64,000 nt of DNA from Tritrichomonas foetus (GCA_001839685.1 MLAK01000325.1:41745-105744); one strand, 5' to 3'. Shown: positions 28,399-39,361, counted from the stretch's first letter. The notes: a model not told the origin generated them from the letters alone. Numbers and translations are program-made.

Positions 28399-31300
28399 TC
28401 AAAATTGAATTGAATAAGACAAAATATTTCCAAGATTTGGAACAGAAATTTCCCCAACTTCACGAATGTCGTAACTCGCGCCATAAACATATTCATAGGT
28501 TGATCTTGTCATATAAATCGAATAGTTCGCTGCAAGTTTTGACATTGACTTAGAATAATCAAGTACATCACCAAATATTTCAAAACGTGGAATCTTTTTT
28601 AAGTAAATCACGCCAGCAGTCAAAGGCCCACCTGTTACAACTCCTGCTTGAACCACCATGTCATCTTTTTTGTCTGTCTTGAAAGATTTGCAATAGGTTA
28701 CAGCATCAGCAGCAAAGTCGATCAGCTGATTGGCTGAAGCATCATCATTATATTGCGTTTGGAGAAGTCCTGAAACAGCAATAAATGTAGAAAAATCAAT
28801 ATCAACATAATTCACTGCAGGATATCGTTTTTGAAGTGTCTTTAAATGCTTCAAAAAAGTTGCAAAAATGTCTCGGTCCATATTTGCACATTTAATGTTT
28901 ATGGTTAAAACAGTAACTGTTTGTGCTTGAAAAGCAATTGTACTATGATGTGGCTGGCCTTTATATTCGTTTAATATTGCTTCAGGAATAATGATTTTCA
29001 TTAGCTGATCTCTCCTATCTTCTTCCTTTTGAATCATTTGCTTGAAATAACATTCTTGCGTCTTATTATGAAACATTACATAGATGAAATCATGAACATT
29101 GACAATTTTGACGGCAAGTTTATTGTCATTGATTTCAATAAAGTTGTGGAAACTATTGACATTGAATGTTTTAATTTCCCCAAGCAATCTAATAGCGGAT
29201 TTATTCATTTCGAGGACATTTCCAGATTTATCAGTTTTAATTATTCCATTTGGCGATTCATCAACAACTTTATAGAAAGAAGAATCATCAAGAGATGATA
29301 AATTTTTCTCAGGAATATTGAACGTACCTGATAACAACATTAATAAGTATCTACTTTTAACGACTGCATTTGGTGGTGCATGAAGTAAAAGTCTCAAAAC
29401 AGAAATCAATTGTTGTTTAATCATCAGTAATAAATAAATTGAATTGATAATAATAGCAAGTGTTGAAACTAACAAAAGGGAGTTAATAAGATAATATGAA
29501 GAAAATTGAGTAATAATTAAATTATTGACTTCTTCTACATAATTCCAATAAAGTGGTGCAAAAAAATTAGAATACAATTGAACATAGATTAAATTCCACA
29601 TATGTGTTAAATATTCATTTGTTGATTCAAGTGGGTAATTTATGTTTTCTGTTGTTGTGTACAACCACTTTAGTACTTCCATTAAATAATAAAACATTAA
29701 ATCGTAGGGTAAAATGTCATACAGATTAAATAAAGCAGTTAAATTTTCAGGGAATTTAGGTTCTCGCATTAAACTATAAAATAATTGTTGCGTTGACATC
29801 ATAATAGGGTTACTGTTTTGTGATTCGTTTCCAAAATAGAAAATATGAAAGTTTTGAAGACACGAATCGAAAACTGACAGGAAAGAATGATTAAATCGGC
29901 CAATATCAACTTGTTGATGATATTCGCGATGAGCATACATAGTTAAAGTTGTTGCTAATTGCTGCATATCAACCAATGTAGAAATAATTGTCGAAATATG
30001 TGGTGTTGATTTCATATATTGATCAGCGCCAAAGATATAAACTGATAAAGAATAAGAAATCAGACAAGTTTCCAAAATTGTTAACAGAATTAATGAAAAC
30101 ATTAATAAAAGTATTTTTTGATTATAAAATCCAATTGGTGATGTATGGAAAAGGGCGATAATTTTATCATCTTGTTCTTTTTTATGCTGTATTTCTTCGC
30201 TTTGTGTCAATTGTGTATATTGGCTTGATAAATGATTCAAAGAAACGGCTTGTTGAGAATAAACTTCAAGTTTTTGCATCATTAATAAAAGTGTACTTTT
30301 AGGTAAGGCATTAAAACATTTATACGTAATTCGTTGATTCATTGCAAGCCAACGATAGCATAAAATGATTAATAAAATATTAATTACTGGAATTCCAATT
30401 GTTGCTGCAATTTGAATAATTTTGAAAGTATTCCTTAAAGCAAGAACTTGAGAAAGTAAGAAAAGCTTTAAACTATTACACGTTTCTTCCATTAAATTGA
30501 TCACATTTAAATAATTATTAATAATATTAGAATATTGCCTTCCATACACACTAACATTTAAATCAGATGCATCTGGCCCCCCAACGATAGAAAGTGATGT
30601 TTCTAGTAAAGTAACTAATTGAGTATAAAGACATCTTTCAACATTAGCATATGTATCATATTCAATATATTCCCGAAATTGATATTCCTTTTGGAAGAGA
30701 ATGTATTGTGCTTCTTTCAGATTTTTGTCGTTTTCTTTGGAAAGTTGCAAAACTGGAATCGAATTTAATGCATTAAGTGCCATATTATTAAAGAATACAA
30801 GCATTTCTTTTTGATCACATTTTCCACCAATATAACTACTTATCGGCTGACTTGAATAACATTGTATTGTAGCATTAGTTACCAAAGTCAGTCTATAATT
30901 AAGTAATGCTGTAAAAGTCATCATTGATCTAGATCGTGACTCAGTAACAACCGATAAATATGCAGCAGGGCTAGAAATGGTTGTTGTAAGGGTTGGCACT
31001 AAAAGCATAAATGCAATGAAAGGTATAATTAATATTAAAAACATATTTGCTAAAATACATAAAATTGAATAATAAACAGATGGAATAGAAATATTATCAA
31101 TCGATGATTTAATTTGTGTATGAAGATTCATTGCATCATGATTTAAATCAGAATCTTCATCCTTTAGACCAAAATCTTCTTGTGATGTTGGAATTGTTTG
31201 TGTTTCCGTTAGATTTGTAAGTTGATTCACATTCATATTATATCTATGTGGCATATTAGGAAAATAATGTCTACCAAACAAATAAGGTTTATCGACAGGT

Positions 31301-32931
31301 GAATTTTTGCCTGTTTGTGCAACTCGAGCCATTTCTTTAAAGAGAGCCGATTTTTGATAATCGGCAACAATATCTTTTAAATAAGAGGCATATAAAAATA
31401 AAGCGTATTGATTATTGCTATGATACGAAATCAAATTTGCAAATTTTAGATCAATTTGATCAATTAAATCAGTTGCCTTTGAAAACATTGGTAATAATTT
31501 ATTAGTACTTCCATTCATTGCTGCTTCCCAAGCATTTCTAATTTTAATTTTCGCAGAAATAATTAACTGAGCAATCGATTGAATCTTCTTTTTTAACTCA
31601 GGCGACAAAGAAGTGTCTCTTCTCATTAAAAGCTCACTTATTTGTGTAGCCATATACTTTCTCAAATATTCAGAACACTTTATTTTCGCGATTTTAATTA
31701 AGACCCATTGTAATTGATGACTTTCATCAGGATATATTGCCAAAAATTTCGCAAAAGCGAATAATATCAAATGTTTTTCAGGACATATTTCAATAATATC
31801 TCTGAAAATCGCTAATGAAGTACAATAAGGGTGACCAAGAAGGCATCCATTTGTGATATAATGTAATAAGACGCATTGCGATGGTAATTTTTTATCTTCA
31901 AAGCCATTCTTTTCTAATTCATCTAAAAATTTCAAACTCTTTTTTTCTAATTGCCTTCGAATGAAGCTAATTATAAACAAAAACACGATCCAAATAGCGA
32001 AATAAAAAAGTGGAACAAATAAAGGAATACTATGATTAGTCATGTAAAAAGCAAGTGAAGAGCAACAAACCAAAATCGATGTGCAAGTTGTTGCCCCAAA
32101 AGAATCATATTCCCAAGAAGCTATTAAAATTCCCATATAAGCCATAAAATAATACTGTATAATATAAATTGCAATCATAATAAAAGGAAATATTATCTTC
32201 GAATATGGAAAAATTATAATTTTATCTAACTCAGAAAGAACACAAAGAAAAGGCGTTAGTAAATTCATTATTGTATGAGGAAATTGTCGCATTGTTATAA
32301 ACGTAGTTGGAAAAAATGTTAAAGAGGCTACATTTCGAGCTAAGTCAATTAAAAACATTCCACCAAATAGTAAAAATATCAGACCAGAGAGAATAAAATC
32401 AATTGTATGACTTTTTTCCCAAAGCAACAAAATTGTTGCGACGTTGAGTGCAATTGGTTTTAAAATATTATTAATAGTAATACCAAAAAAATTAATGTAA
32501 TTAATAAAGTGACGTGGAAGCTCAGATTTTTTTGAAAAATGGAAAGTTGATAAAACTGTAGTTGAAACATCAGCTAATGCAAAAATAAAAAGAATCCAGC
32601 CAATTATACAAAAATCTGAAACTTCTGAACCAATTGGAATGATTCTTGTGAAAACAGATAAAACTTTGGCAATTCGATACATAATCGTGCCAGGCGGATA
32701 TAAATCCTCAATTGAGAGGAACATTGCTGGTACTATCATCTGAATCTGTCTCAAAACAGAACAAATTTTCACAAAAGTTGGGTAGATTGGAAAACTTGCA
32801 AATGCATATCCAAAAAAGTGCCACATTACCGTTTTGAAACGTGAAACAATGGACTTTCGGAGAAATGGAAGTTCTTCTCTCTTCGTATTGTACGAGGAAG
32901 TCGTAGCAGAAGAGAAATTGGATGTTTCCAT
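28399..32931 (-). CDS. Polytopic membrane protein with PAS and adenylyl-cyclase-like domains
   Basis: A 1510-residue receptor-like protein of the large trichomonad cyclase family. The N-terminal 330 residues hold about nine hydrophobic segments. A soluble helical region follows, with further membrane segments near 625-650, 855-880, 960-985 and 1150-1175. A PAS domain lies at about 1210-1300 (FYKVVDESPNGIIKTDKSGNVLEMN). A class III nucleotidyl-cyclase fold fills about 1330-1500. Its motifs are altered. The metal strand reads TVLTINIKCANM instead of the F.DI..FT pattern, so the first Asp is Asn. KxIGD reads VDIDFSTF. The RxGxxxG strand reads AGVVTGGPLTAGVIYLKK. The catalytic N...R helix reads GDVLDYSKSM. 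Cyclase activity is therefore questionable; it could be a pseudocyclase or work with a partner. Inr TCAAT at 32951-32955. Confidence 0.8.
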   Translation of the reverse strand: METSNFSSATTSSYNTKREELPFLRKSIVSRFKTVMWHFFGYAFASFPIYPTFVKICSVLRQIQMIVPAMFLSIEDLYPPGTIMYRIAKVLSVFTRIIPIGSEVSDFCIIGWILFIFALADVSTTVLSTFHFSKKSELPRHFINYINFFGITINNILKPIALNVATILLLWEKSHTIDFILSGLIFLLFGGMFLIDLARNVASLTFFPTTFITMRQFPHTIMNLLTPFLCVLSELDKIIIFPYSKIIFPFIMIAIYIIQYYFMAYMGILIASWEYDSFGATTCTSILVCCSSLAFYMTNHSIPLFVPLFYFAIWIVFLFIISFIRRQLEKKSLKFLDELEKNGFEDKKLPSQCVLLHYITNGCLLGHPYCTSLAIFRDIIEICPEKHLILFAFAKFLAIYPDESHQLQWVLIKIAKIKCSEYLRKYMATQISELLMRRDTSLSPELKKKIQSIAQLIISAKIKIRNAWEAAMNGSTNKLLPMFSKATDLIDQIDLKFANLISYHSNNQYALFLYASYLKDIVADYQKSALFKEMARVAQTGKNSPVDKPYLFGRHYFPNMPHRYNMNVNQLTNLTETQTIPTSQEDFGLKDEDSDLNHDAMNLHTQIKSSIDNISIPSVYYSILCILANMFLILIIPFIAFMLLVPTLTTTISSPAAYLSVVTESRSRSMMTFTALLNYRLTLVTNATIQCYSSQPISSYIGGKCDQKEMLVFFNNMALNALNSIPVLQLSKENDKNLKEAQYILFQKEYQFREYIEYDTYANVERCLYTQLVTLLETSLSIVGGPDASDLNVSVYGRQYSNIINNYLNVINLMEETCNSLKLFLLSQVLALRNTFKIIQIAATIGIPVINILLIILCYRWLAMNQRITYKCFNALPKSTLLLMMQKLEVYSQQAVSLNHLSSQYTQLTQSEEIQHKKEQDDKIIALFHTSPIGFYNQKILLLMFSLILLTILETCLISYSLSVYIFGADQYMKSTPHISTIISTLVDMQQLATTLTMYAHREYHQQVDIGRFNHSFLSVFDSCLQNFHIFYFGNESQNSNPIMMSTQQLFYSLMREPKFPENLTALFNLYDILPYDLMFYYLMEVLKWLYTTTENINYPLESTNEYLTHMWNLIYVQLYSNFFAPLYWNYVEEVNNLIITQFSSYYLINSLLLVSTLAIIINSIYLLLMIKQQLISVLRLLLHAPPNAVVKSRYLLMLLSGTFNIPEKNLSSLDDSSFYKVVDESPNGIIKTDKSGNVLEMNKSAIRLLGEIKTFNVNSFHNFIEINDNKLAVKIVNVHDFIYVMFHNKTQECYFKQMIQKEEDRRDQLMKIIIPEAILNEYKGQPHHSTIAFQAQTVTVLTINIKCANMDRDIFATFLKHLKTLQKRYPAVNYVDIDFSTFIAVSGLLQTQYNDDASANQLIDFAADAVTYCKSFKTDKKDDMVVQAGVVTGGPLTAGVIYLKKIPRFEIFGDVLDYSKSMSKLAANYSIYMTRSTYEYVYGASYDIREVGEISVPNLGNILSYSIQF

Positions 32932-33712
32932 TTTTTTAGATTTTCGTATTATTGAAAAAATCGTTTAATATCATTCAAATTTTGTTTTAGGTTTGGTAAA
33001 TGATATTCAAAAGTTCTCAAAATCAGTTGAAAGTGTTTATATCAAAAAGTTTTTGTCGTTCAATTTAAATTGAAATAATTTGAATAAAAAAACTCGAAAA
33101 AATGTTTTTCAATTATCCAATGGTATCTGCTACTGTCCTCTTTGAAGATTATCTGGATAACTTATCAAAAAGAGTTTTTGATTTCTTCAATCATTTTGGA
33201 TTCTTAGTATCTACTTTTTATAATTAATCGATGGAAAGTCATCTTAAACCAGATTTATTATGATTTAATAGTGAATGATACTGTAGATTTAATTTTCAAT
33301 TTTCCACCTGTAAAGATGATTGTTCATCATCATTAAATATTTATTAGTTTATTCAGTTTGGAACATTACCTATTAATTTGATTATATGACAATTCAATGA
33401 ATAATCAAATATTGTCATAAATTACATTGCAATCTAGATGATGATCAGAAATATCGTTGATCAACTTTGATGAGTAGATAACAGTTTACCATCTTTCGAA
33501 TGTGTTTAATAATAACCATATCCTCATAGATAAAAATAGATAATGATTCATATAAATATTTTATTTAAGTATCATCTAACATATTCTATAATTTTTCATC
33601 TATATATTCAAATATTTGCATAAATTGTATTTTAGCAAATTCCAAAAAAATAGATTCAAATATTTTAGTTTACTTCACATTTGAATATTTTATAACAATA
33701 CTAGTCCAAGTT
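32932..33712. other. intergenic, no gene seen
   Basis: About 780 AT-rich bases between two minus-strand genes. A TCAAT Inr at 32951-32955 (minus) fits the cyclase-like gene with a 22-nt leader. Otherwise no frame or RNA found. Confidence 0.5.
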
Positions 33713-36700
33713 TTAACGCGGATGCCTTCTATATCCATCTTGCTGTCTGTGTCTGTTATTCCAATCACGATGATCATCATCTCTATCGCCTTTATCTCTT
33801 CCACGACCGTCTCTGGTGTGGCCATCTTGATACATTCTGTTCGGATATCCACCCATGACATTCATTCCTCCCATATTCATTCCTAATTGATAGGGATTAT
33901 ATACAAAACTTTGTTGTGGGAAAGCACCTGGAAAAGAAAATCCCATTTGTTGCTGTTGTTGCTGCTGCTGTATTAGTTGCTGCTGCAATAAATGCTGCAT
34001 ATCATTTCCATTGTTCCTATAATCTCTATGTTTATCATAGTCACGATTGTTATCATAATCTCGATTATAATCTCTTCCTCTATCTCTTCCATCTCTATCT
34101 CTCCCATCTCTATCTCTTCCATCTCTATCTCTCCCATCTCGATCTCGATCTCGATCTCTTCCTCTACTATCACGGCTTCCATCATATTGATTGCTTAAGA
34201 AAATAGAATAATCACGATTTCCATCTTTTTTCTCCTTATAAACAATTCGTTTCTTCTTTCTTTTATGCTCAGGTGATGATCGATGATTATCAGAAGAGTT
34301 TTTATGATCTGGCTTTATAGAATTGGCATTACCAGTAGCTGAAGTTGATTGTGCAGCCGCAGATAAAGATGAATATATGGGATGCGATGATGTTGTATGC
34401 TTATTATCATTATTTGAAGATTTATTATCAATTGAGCTTTCTTGCTTGGATGATGAACCCAAAACAGTATTTTTGTTTTGCGAACCATTCGAAGAAGAGG
34501 GTGTAATGTTTACCTTTTCTTGAGTGGAGAGTGGCTTTGGATTAGAAAGAACATCAATTTCATTTTGAAGATCACTCCTTTCTTTCTCAAGAGTTTTGAA
34601 ACTACTTGATTTTGTGCTGATGTCCATACCATCTTTGTCAGCTTTTGGAGCTACTTTTTCTATTTGAGAATCATTACTTTTATTATTCTGAGAAAGGAAT
34701 TCCTTAAGAACTTGAATCCTTTTAACAACATTATCCTTGTCAGAAGTACTTGATTTTTGACCTAATTCAGATTCTTTAGACGTTTCCGATTTCATTACAG
34801 TTATCACAGATTCAGGTTTTTTAACTTTTAGATTATCTGACTGATTGATTGATTCTTGTTTTTTAGAGTAATTTGATTTTTTATTTGAAGGCTTATCAGC
34901 TTCAATAATGTTAATTTTGCTTGCTTTCGAGAGAATTGGTTTGAATTTAACTTCGGTATTAGTTTCATTTTTATATTCATTTTTGGTTTCATTTGTAGTT
35001 TCATTAGATGCTTCCTTCGCTTCTTCTTGAGTAGTAACTTTCCCTGAAGACGATGGAGCTTTCCTAGAAACTTGTGAATAAATTTGTGGCTCTTCATTGG
35101 CGTTGTAAGCTTGCTTCGGTAAAATTATTGCTTTTTGATTCTCTTGTTGCTCATCATCTATATCTTCAATGCTTTTCTCATTTCCATTTTGTGGTACATC
35201 ATGTGAATTATTTTGCTGTAGCTTGATTTCTTTTTGGGATGTATTTTCATTTTGAACTCTGTTTGGCTTCTTGACTGGTGTTTCTTTCTTTGGTATTGTT
35301 TCCTTTCTATGTTTAGTATCTTTTTGTGATAATAATTCTTTTTGAGGATTGTCTGTCTTTCTTAATAATGTTTCTGATTTAGATTTTGAATCTTCTTTAA
35401 ATATTACATCTTTCTGAAGCTTTCTCTCTTTTTGCAGTTGAGCTTCGCTCGACTGAGAACTTTTCTGCAATTTTATATCTTTTGTATCATCATGGGTTTT
35501 TATTGATGTTTCTTTTTTGAATTTATGATCCTTATATATTTTATTCTCTTTCTGAGTTGGTGCATTAACCATAGGATCTTTTGATGACTTTTTAAGTTGA
35601 TGGTTCTTTGGTTGTTCATTATATTCTTCGTGTTTTTCAACAATTTCATGAAGATGTTTGGTTTGAGAATGACCCCGTTTCTGGGAATCAGTGTCATTTG
35701 TGGTTTCAAAGTCATCTTTCTTCGATTTATTCAAATTAATTTTTATCTTCTTTTTCTTCTCTTCCTTCACCAATTTCGGATTTGGTTTCTTTGATCGAAC
35801 ATTTAATGGTTCAAAGTCACTTGAACTATCACTATCACTTAATTCTGATTCTTCAATTTGCTTATACAATTGGCTAGCATTCCTAGAATTATTGGTTTTA
35901 TTTGGTACAGTTGAATCTGTGGAAAATTTTTGCTGATTGGTTTGAGTTTTGATTTCCGTTTCTTCATGTTTTTTATTATAGAAAGTATCATCTTCATGCT
36001 CCAAAATATCTTCATTTTCTTCGAAATTCTTTAAGTCAAATCTATTTCCACTTGCATCTGTTAAAAGATAAGCTTTATAATAAGAATGAGCAATTAATTT
36101 ATTATATCTCTTTTTGTTTAGACTTAAAAAAGAATATGGTTTGGGTGACATGCTCAAATTTTCATCAGTCATTAAGAAATATAAATTTTCTTCTTCCACT
36201 TCATCAAGAAAATGAATTCCTTCAGCAACTTTTGGATATTTCTCATTTAAAAATAGGAAAAACTGACGGGGCCAATATGTTTGTGGTCTTTTCATTGCAT
36301 CAACATTACGGAGCTTGAACGGAAATTTTGAAAGATTATACGTCTTGCAAATAAGAATTATTAATTCGAATAAAGTTTCAAAAGCTTTAAGGCTTAATTT
36401 TTGCGAATCATCAAGCATGCTTTGAAGTTCTCGATATTCAATAAATCGATTATATGTAATTGCATTTGCTTTAAAAAGCGAGTAAAGCAAGTATAAAGCA
36501 GCTTCGGAAACTTTGTTATCAACTGTATCTATGTATTTCATCATTTTACTAAGAAAGTTATTAAATTCTTTCCCATTTACAAAGTCTTTTCCAAATTCAG
36601 GTTTATGCATTACTAATTCATAAATATATAAACATAAATTTATTTTAGTTAACGGTTCATTCAATTCGAAAATGCTTCTTTGTAGAATTTCAATATCTTG

Positions 36701-38467
36701 ATCATGATATTCTAAAGATCGTAGGAATTTATAGCCAACCCAAAAGACATTTTTTGAAGATGTATGAAGAAGGAGTTGGAAATAAAATAAAACTTGGTTA
36801 AATTCTGGATGTAAATATTGAATAACTGTAAATCTTGTTAATAAAGATGTAACTGAATTGAAGTGTCTAATGAATGGTTTGAAAATATCACGATTTAATT
36901 CAATAAAGCGTGTGATTGATAAATAACAAAATTTTTGTGCCAAACAATTTGAAACTGGTAAAGAAATAGGAGAAACTGTTAAAAGAAAATTCATTGATTT
37001 AATTGACGCTTTTAATGACATATCACGTAAAACATCTTGCTTCGTAATTAAAGAACTATTGTCTTGAAGAATTTGGAAGAATTGTGATATTAGTACAAAT
37101 AAAATATTGGAAAATGAATGATTGTTTTTTGTTAGGTCATTAATTCTCAAAACACCATCGATTATATCAGATACTTCACATTCAATAAAATGAATCTCAA
37201 GTTCATGAAGTCTATTCAATAATTGATTTGACTCGATTCGAATTCGATTAACTTTTGCTAAAAAAAGCATTATTCGGTGATAGAACATTGTACAGTCATC
37301 TTCTTTATATATAAATAATTCATCTGCTGGCATCCAGTAAGGTGACAAACAACGACTTAATATATTATCTGGATTATCCGAAAGTTCCTGAAAATGAATG
37401 AAAAAAATTCCATTTCGAGGATTAAATATTGAATCTTTAAATGAATAATACAAATCCAAAAAGGATAAAAGATATTGATTGTTTTCGAGTATACTTAATC
37501 TTAATGATGGATAGCCAATTAAAAATTCAGACAAGTGATGAAAAATTTCATCTGACTTTTTATGAATTAAAATAGCACGAAGAAAACATCCTGAAATAAT
37601 TTGGAAATTGATTAAAATGTTCATTAATGATAATACCAAGGAATTTTCTTCATCTGATCTCGTGAACTTTTCGTTAAAAAAGTTAATAAAGCAATTTGAT
37701 GTTTGTAATAAAAATGTGCATAAGTCATAAATTTCATCTGAAAAATAAGTGTATTGATAAAAAATTACTTGTGGTTCAGGGAAATAAAAATATAAATTCG
37801 GCAATTCAAATTGATTCCAATTTTCAAAATTACAATTGGCAGAAGGTAAGCAATAAGAAATTGCAAAAATGATATGTGATTCAGAAGAATCATTTCCCAT
37901 TAAAATTCTATGAAGTTGGTTTGTTTCTTTTTCACTGAGCTTTTTTATTTCAAATGGATCAAAATTACAAAACTGAGAAATATTTTTTAAATTAATAGCT
38001 GCTAAAATTCTGCAATGATAAAGTGAGAGAAATGGAATGGCTGGATTTTCTGTAATCGATAAAAATAATTCCAAATTAATATCATCATTTTTTTTCGTTG
38101 CTATCACATCAAAAAAGCGACTGTAAATGCAATTTAATATAAATATATTTTTCTCTGTAGGAATAATATTGAGTGATGAGGAGACAAAACTGGAAATCCA
38201 ATCGTCATCATAAATTTCGGGCATAAAAATGATGTCTGGGTATTTTTCGGCGATTTCTAAAAAGGATTCTTCGGATAACGGTTCGTTTTCTGTCAATCGA
38301 TAATTCAATAATAATTTTTTGGCGAACGGAGATGGATATTTATTAGATGCAAAAAATATGCATAAATGTTCTGATTTCGGAAGAGGAGGAGGAGCACAGG
38401 TCATTTCTGTCGTCCGGAAATCACACGAAATAAAATGACCAAATATGTTTTCAATTATTTTTATCAT
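33713..38467 (-). CDS. Large two-part protein: helical N-half, charged RD/Q-rich C-half
   Basis: From the first in-frame ATG (38467) the protein has 1584 residues; the frame is open 15 codons further up without an ATG. I do not recognise a family. Residues 1-800 are hydrophobic-helical with many Leu, Phe and Ile, consistent with an alpha-solenoid. Residues about 830-1400 are low-complexity, dominated by Lys, Glu, Ser, Thr, Gln and Asn. The last 170 residues contain GRDRD-type repeats, a poly-Gln tract (QQLIQQQQQQQQ), a Gly/Met/Asn/Tyr-rich segment (NPYQLGMNMGGMNVMGGY) and a final R/D/H-rich tail. RD/RE-rich and GRDR tails are typical of nuclear RNA-processing or chromatin proteins, so a nuclear role is a reasonable inference. 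The nearest start ambiguity is an out-of-frame ATG at 38516. Confidence 0.75.
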   Translation of the reverse strand: MIKIIENIFGHFISCDFRTTEMTCAPPPLPKSEHLCIFFASNKYPSPFAKKLLLNYRLTENEPLSEESFLEIAEKYPDIIFMPEIYDDDWISSFVSSSLNIIPTEKNIFILNCIYSRFFDVIATKKNDDINLELFLSITENPAIPFLSLYHCRILAAINLKNISQFCNFDPFEIKKLSEKETNQLHRILMGNDSSESHIIFAISYCLPSANCNFENWNQFELPNLYFYFPEPQVIFYQYTYFSDEIYDLCTFLLQTSNCFINFFNEKFTRSDEENSLVLSLMNILINFQIISGCFLRAILIHKKSDEIFHHLSEFLIGYPSLRLSILENNQYLLSFLDLYYSFKDSIFNPRNGIFFIHFQELSDNPDNILSRCLSPYWMPADELFIYKEDDCTMFYHRIMLFLAKVNRIRIESNQLLNRLHELEIHFIECEVSDIIDGVLRINDLTKNNHSFSNILFVLISQFFQILQDNSSLITKQDVLRDMSLKASIKSMNFLLTVSPISLPVSNCLAQKFCYLSITRFIELNRDIFKPFIRHFNSVTSLLTRFTVIQYLHPEFNQVLFYFQLLLHTSSKNVFWVGYKFLRSLEYHDQDIEILQRSIFELNEPLTKINLCLYIYELVMHKPEFGKDFVNGKEFNNFLSKMMKYIDTVDNKVSEAALYLLYSLFKANAITYNRFIEYRELQSMLDDSQKLSLKAFETLFELIILICKTYNLSKFPFKLRNVDAMKRPQTYWPRQFFLFLNEKYPKVAEGIHFLDEVEEENLYFLMTDENLSMSPKPYSFLSLNKKRYNKLIAHSYYKAYLLTDASGNRFDLKNFEENEDILEHEDDTFYNKKHEETEIKTQTNQQKFSTDSTVPNKTNNSRNASQLYKQIEESELSDSDSSSDFEPLNVRSKKPNPKLVKEEKKKKIKINLNKSKKDDFETTNDTDSQKRGHSQTKHLHEIVEKHEEYNEQPKNHQLKKSSKDPMVNAPTQKENKIYKDHKFKKETSIKTHDDTKDIKLQKSSQSSEAQLQKERKLQKDVIFKEDSKSKSETLLRKTDNPQKELLSQKDTKHRKETIPKKETPVKKPNRVQNENTSQKEIKLQQNNSHDVPQNGNEKSIEDIDDEQQENQKAIILPKQAYNANEEPQIYSQVSRKAPSSSGKVTTQEEAKEASNETTNETKNEYKNETNTEVKFKPILSKASKINIIEADKPSNKKSNYSKKQESINQSDNLKVKKPESVITVMKSETSKESELGQKSSTSDKDNVVKRIQVLKEFLSQNNKSNDSQIEKVAPKADKDGMDISTKSSSFKTLEKERSDLQNEIDVLSNPKPLSTQEKVNITPSSSNGSQNKNTVLGSSSKQESSIDNKSSNNDNKHTTSSHPIYSSLSAAAQSTSATGNANSIKPDHKNSSDNHRSSPEHKRKKKRIVYKEKKDGNRDYSIFLSNQYDGSRDSRGRDRDRDRDGRDRDGRDRDGRDRDGRDRGRDYNRDYDNNRDYDKHRDYRNNGNDMQHLLQQQLIQQQQQQQQMGFSFPGAFPQQSFVYNPYQLGMNMGGMNVMGGYPNRMYQDGHTRDGRGRDKGDRDDDHRDWNNRHRQQDGYRRHPR
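34075..34165 (-). repeat. 15/30-nt tandem repeat encoding GRDRD units
   Basis: On the plus strand ATCTCTATCTCT(T/C)CC blocks repeat with 15-nt and 30-nt periods, encoding DGRDR units of the large protein on the minus strand. The period is a multiple of three, so length changes keep frame. Confidence 0.85.
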
Positions 38468-38728
38468 TTCACACCCAACAACAGAATGTATAAATGCAAT
38501 TTTCTCATTCAAACATGTTTGTTCTTCGAAGATGCTTTGGAAATTAAATCTCTATTATTACTAAATTAATTATCCCCTATCGTTATTCGAAAATATCATG
38601 CTCTTTCAAAGAAATAGTCATTTTTTGTTTCAATCAAAGCTGTTAATAATATATTCACTTTTTGGAAATAAAAATGATCGTCAAAATATTGTCGAACTAA
38701 TTTGGTCAAATCAATCAACAAATAGTTC
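38468..38728. promoter_or_regulatory. Divergent promoter region; Inr TCAAT at 38711-38715 for the Derlin gene
   Basis: Short spacer between the divergent large-protein and Derlin genes. TCAAT at 38711-38715 gives the Derlin ATG (38729) a leader of 16 nt. No Inr is obvious for the minus-strand gene. Confidence 0.45.
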
Positions 38729-39361
38729 ATGAAGTTTTCTGATTCGCCGTTTTCATTCATTTGTGGGATCACATCGCTTGCTTTAATGGTCCTGTCATAT
38801 ATAGGAACCCTTCAACACTACGATATTTATTTTAACAAAGATAGAATTATTGAAAATCATGAATTTTGGAGGCTCTTCACATCGGTTTTCTTTTTTGGAT
38901 CTATGGGAATATATCCAGTTGTTTCATTAACTTGCTTTTTACAATCTATCGTTACAATCGAATCCAATTTTTTCATATATCGTCCTGCCGATTTTTTGAT
39001 ATTTTTATTGGTCGGAATGATTTCCCTTTGGGCCTTTTCATGCTTTCAGCCAGTTTTCTTCCTTGGATCAGGACTTTCAGCGTATATGACATATTATTCT
39101 GGAAAAAAGGCTCCAGACATGGTTGGAATAGCTTTCATCATTCCAATTCCAATGCCGTTTGCTTATTTGAATCTCTTGTTTTTGATTATGGACTTCATCA
39201 CTAAAAATACTCAAAGCCTATTCACTCATTTGGTTGGTTATGCTGCAGCTCACATGTATTTCTACTTCCATGATGTCCTTTCGGTTAGATATAATACAAA
39301 CTTCCTAAATGCACCGAGATTTTTGAACACAGCTTTGAACAAATTTTTCAATTTATTCTGA
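38729..39361 (+). CDS. Derlin (Der1-like ERAD protein)
   Basis: A 210-residue polytopic protein of the Derlin family, rhomboid pseudoproteases of the endoplasmic reticulum that thin the membrane and help retrotranslocate misfolded proteins for degradation with Cdc48/p97. The Derlin WR motif is seen in EFWRLFTSVFFFG (W47-R48). The later family pattern G...GH.YYF..D reads LVGYAAAHMYFYFHDVL at 168-184, with the first glycine region kept and the usual Gly before His replaced by Ala. Loop features such as IYFNKDRI (33-40), before helix 2, are also typical. No rhomboid Ser-His dyad is present, as expected. The length is normal for the family. A C-terminal p97-binding SHP box is not evident. Confidence 0.85.
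   Translation: MKFSDSPFSFICGITSLALMVLSYIGTLQHYDIYFNKDRIIENHEFWRLFTSVFFFGSMGIYPVVSLTCFLQSIVTIESNFFIYRPADFLIFLLVGMISLWAFSCFQPVFFLGSGLSAYMTYYSGKKAPDMVGIAFIIPIPMPFAYLNLLFLIMDFITKNTQSLFTHLVGYAAAHMYFYFHDVLSVRYNTNFLNAPRFLNTALNKFFNLF

Noticed and set aside
33916..34206. Plus-strand frame rich in His, Tyr, Leu opposite the GRDRD repeat
   Set aside because: Antisense translation of the coding tandem repeat of the large minus-strand protein.
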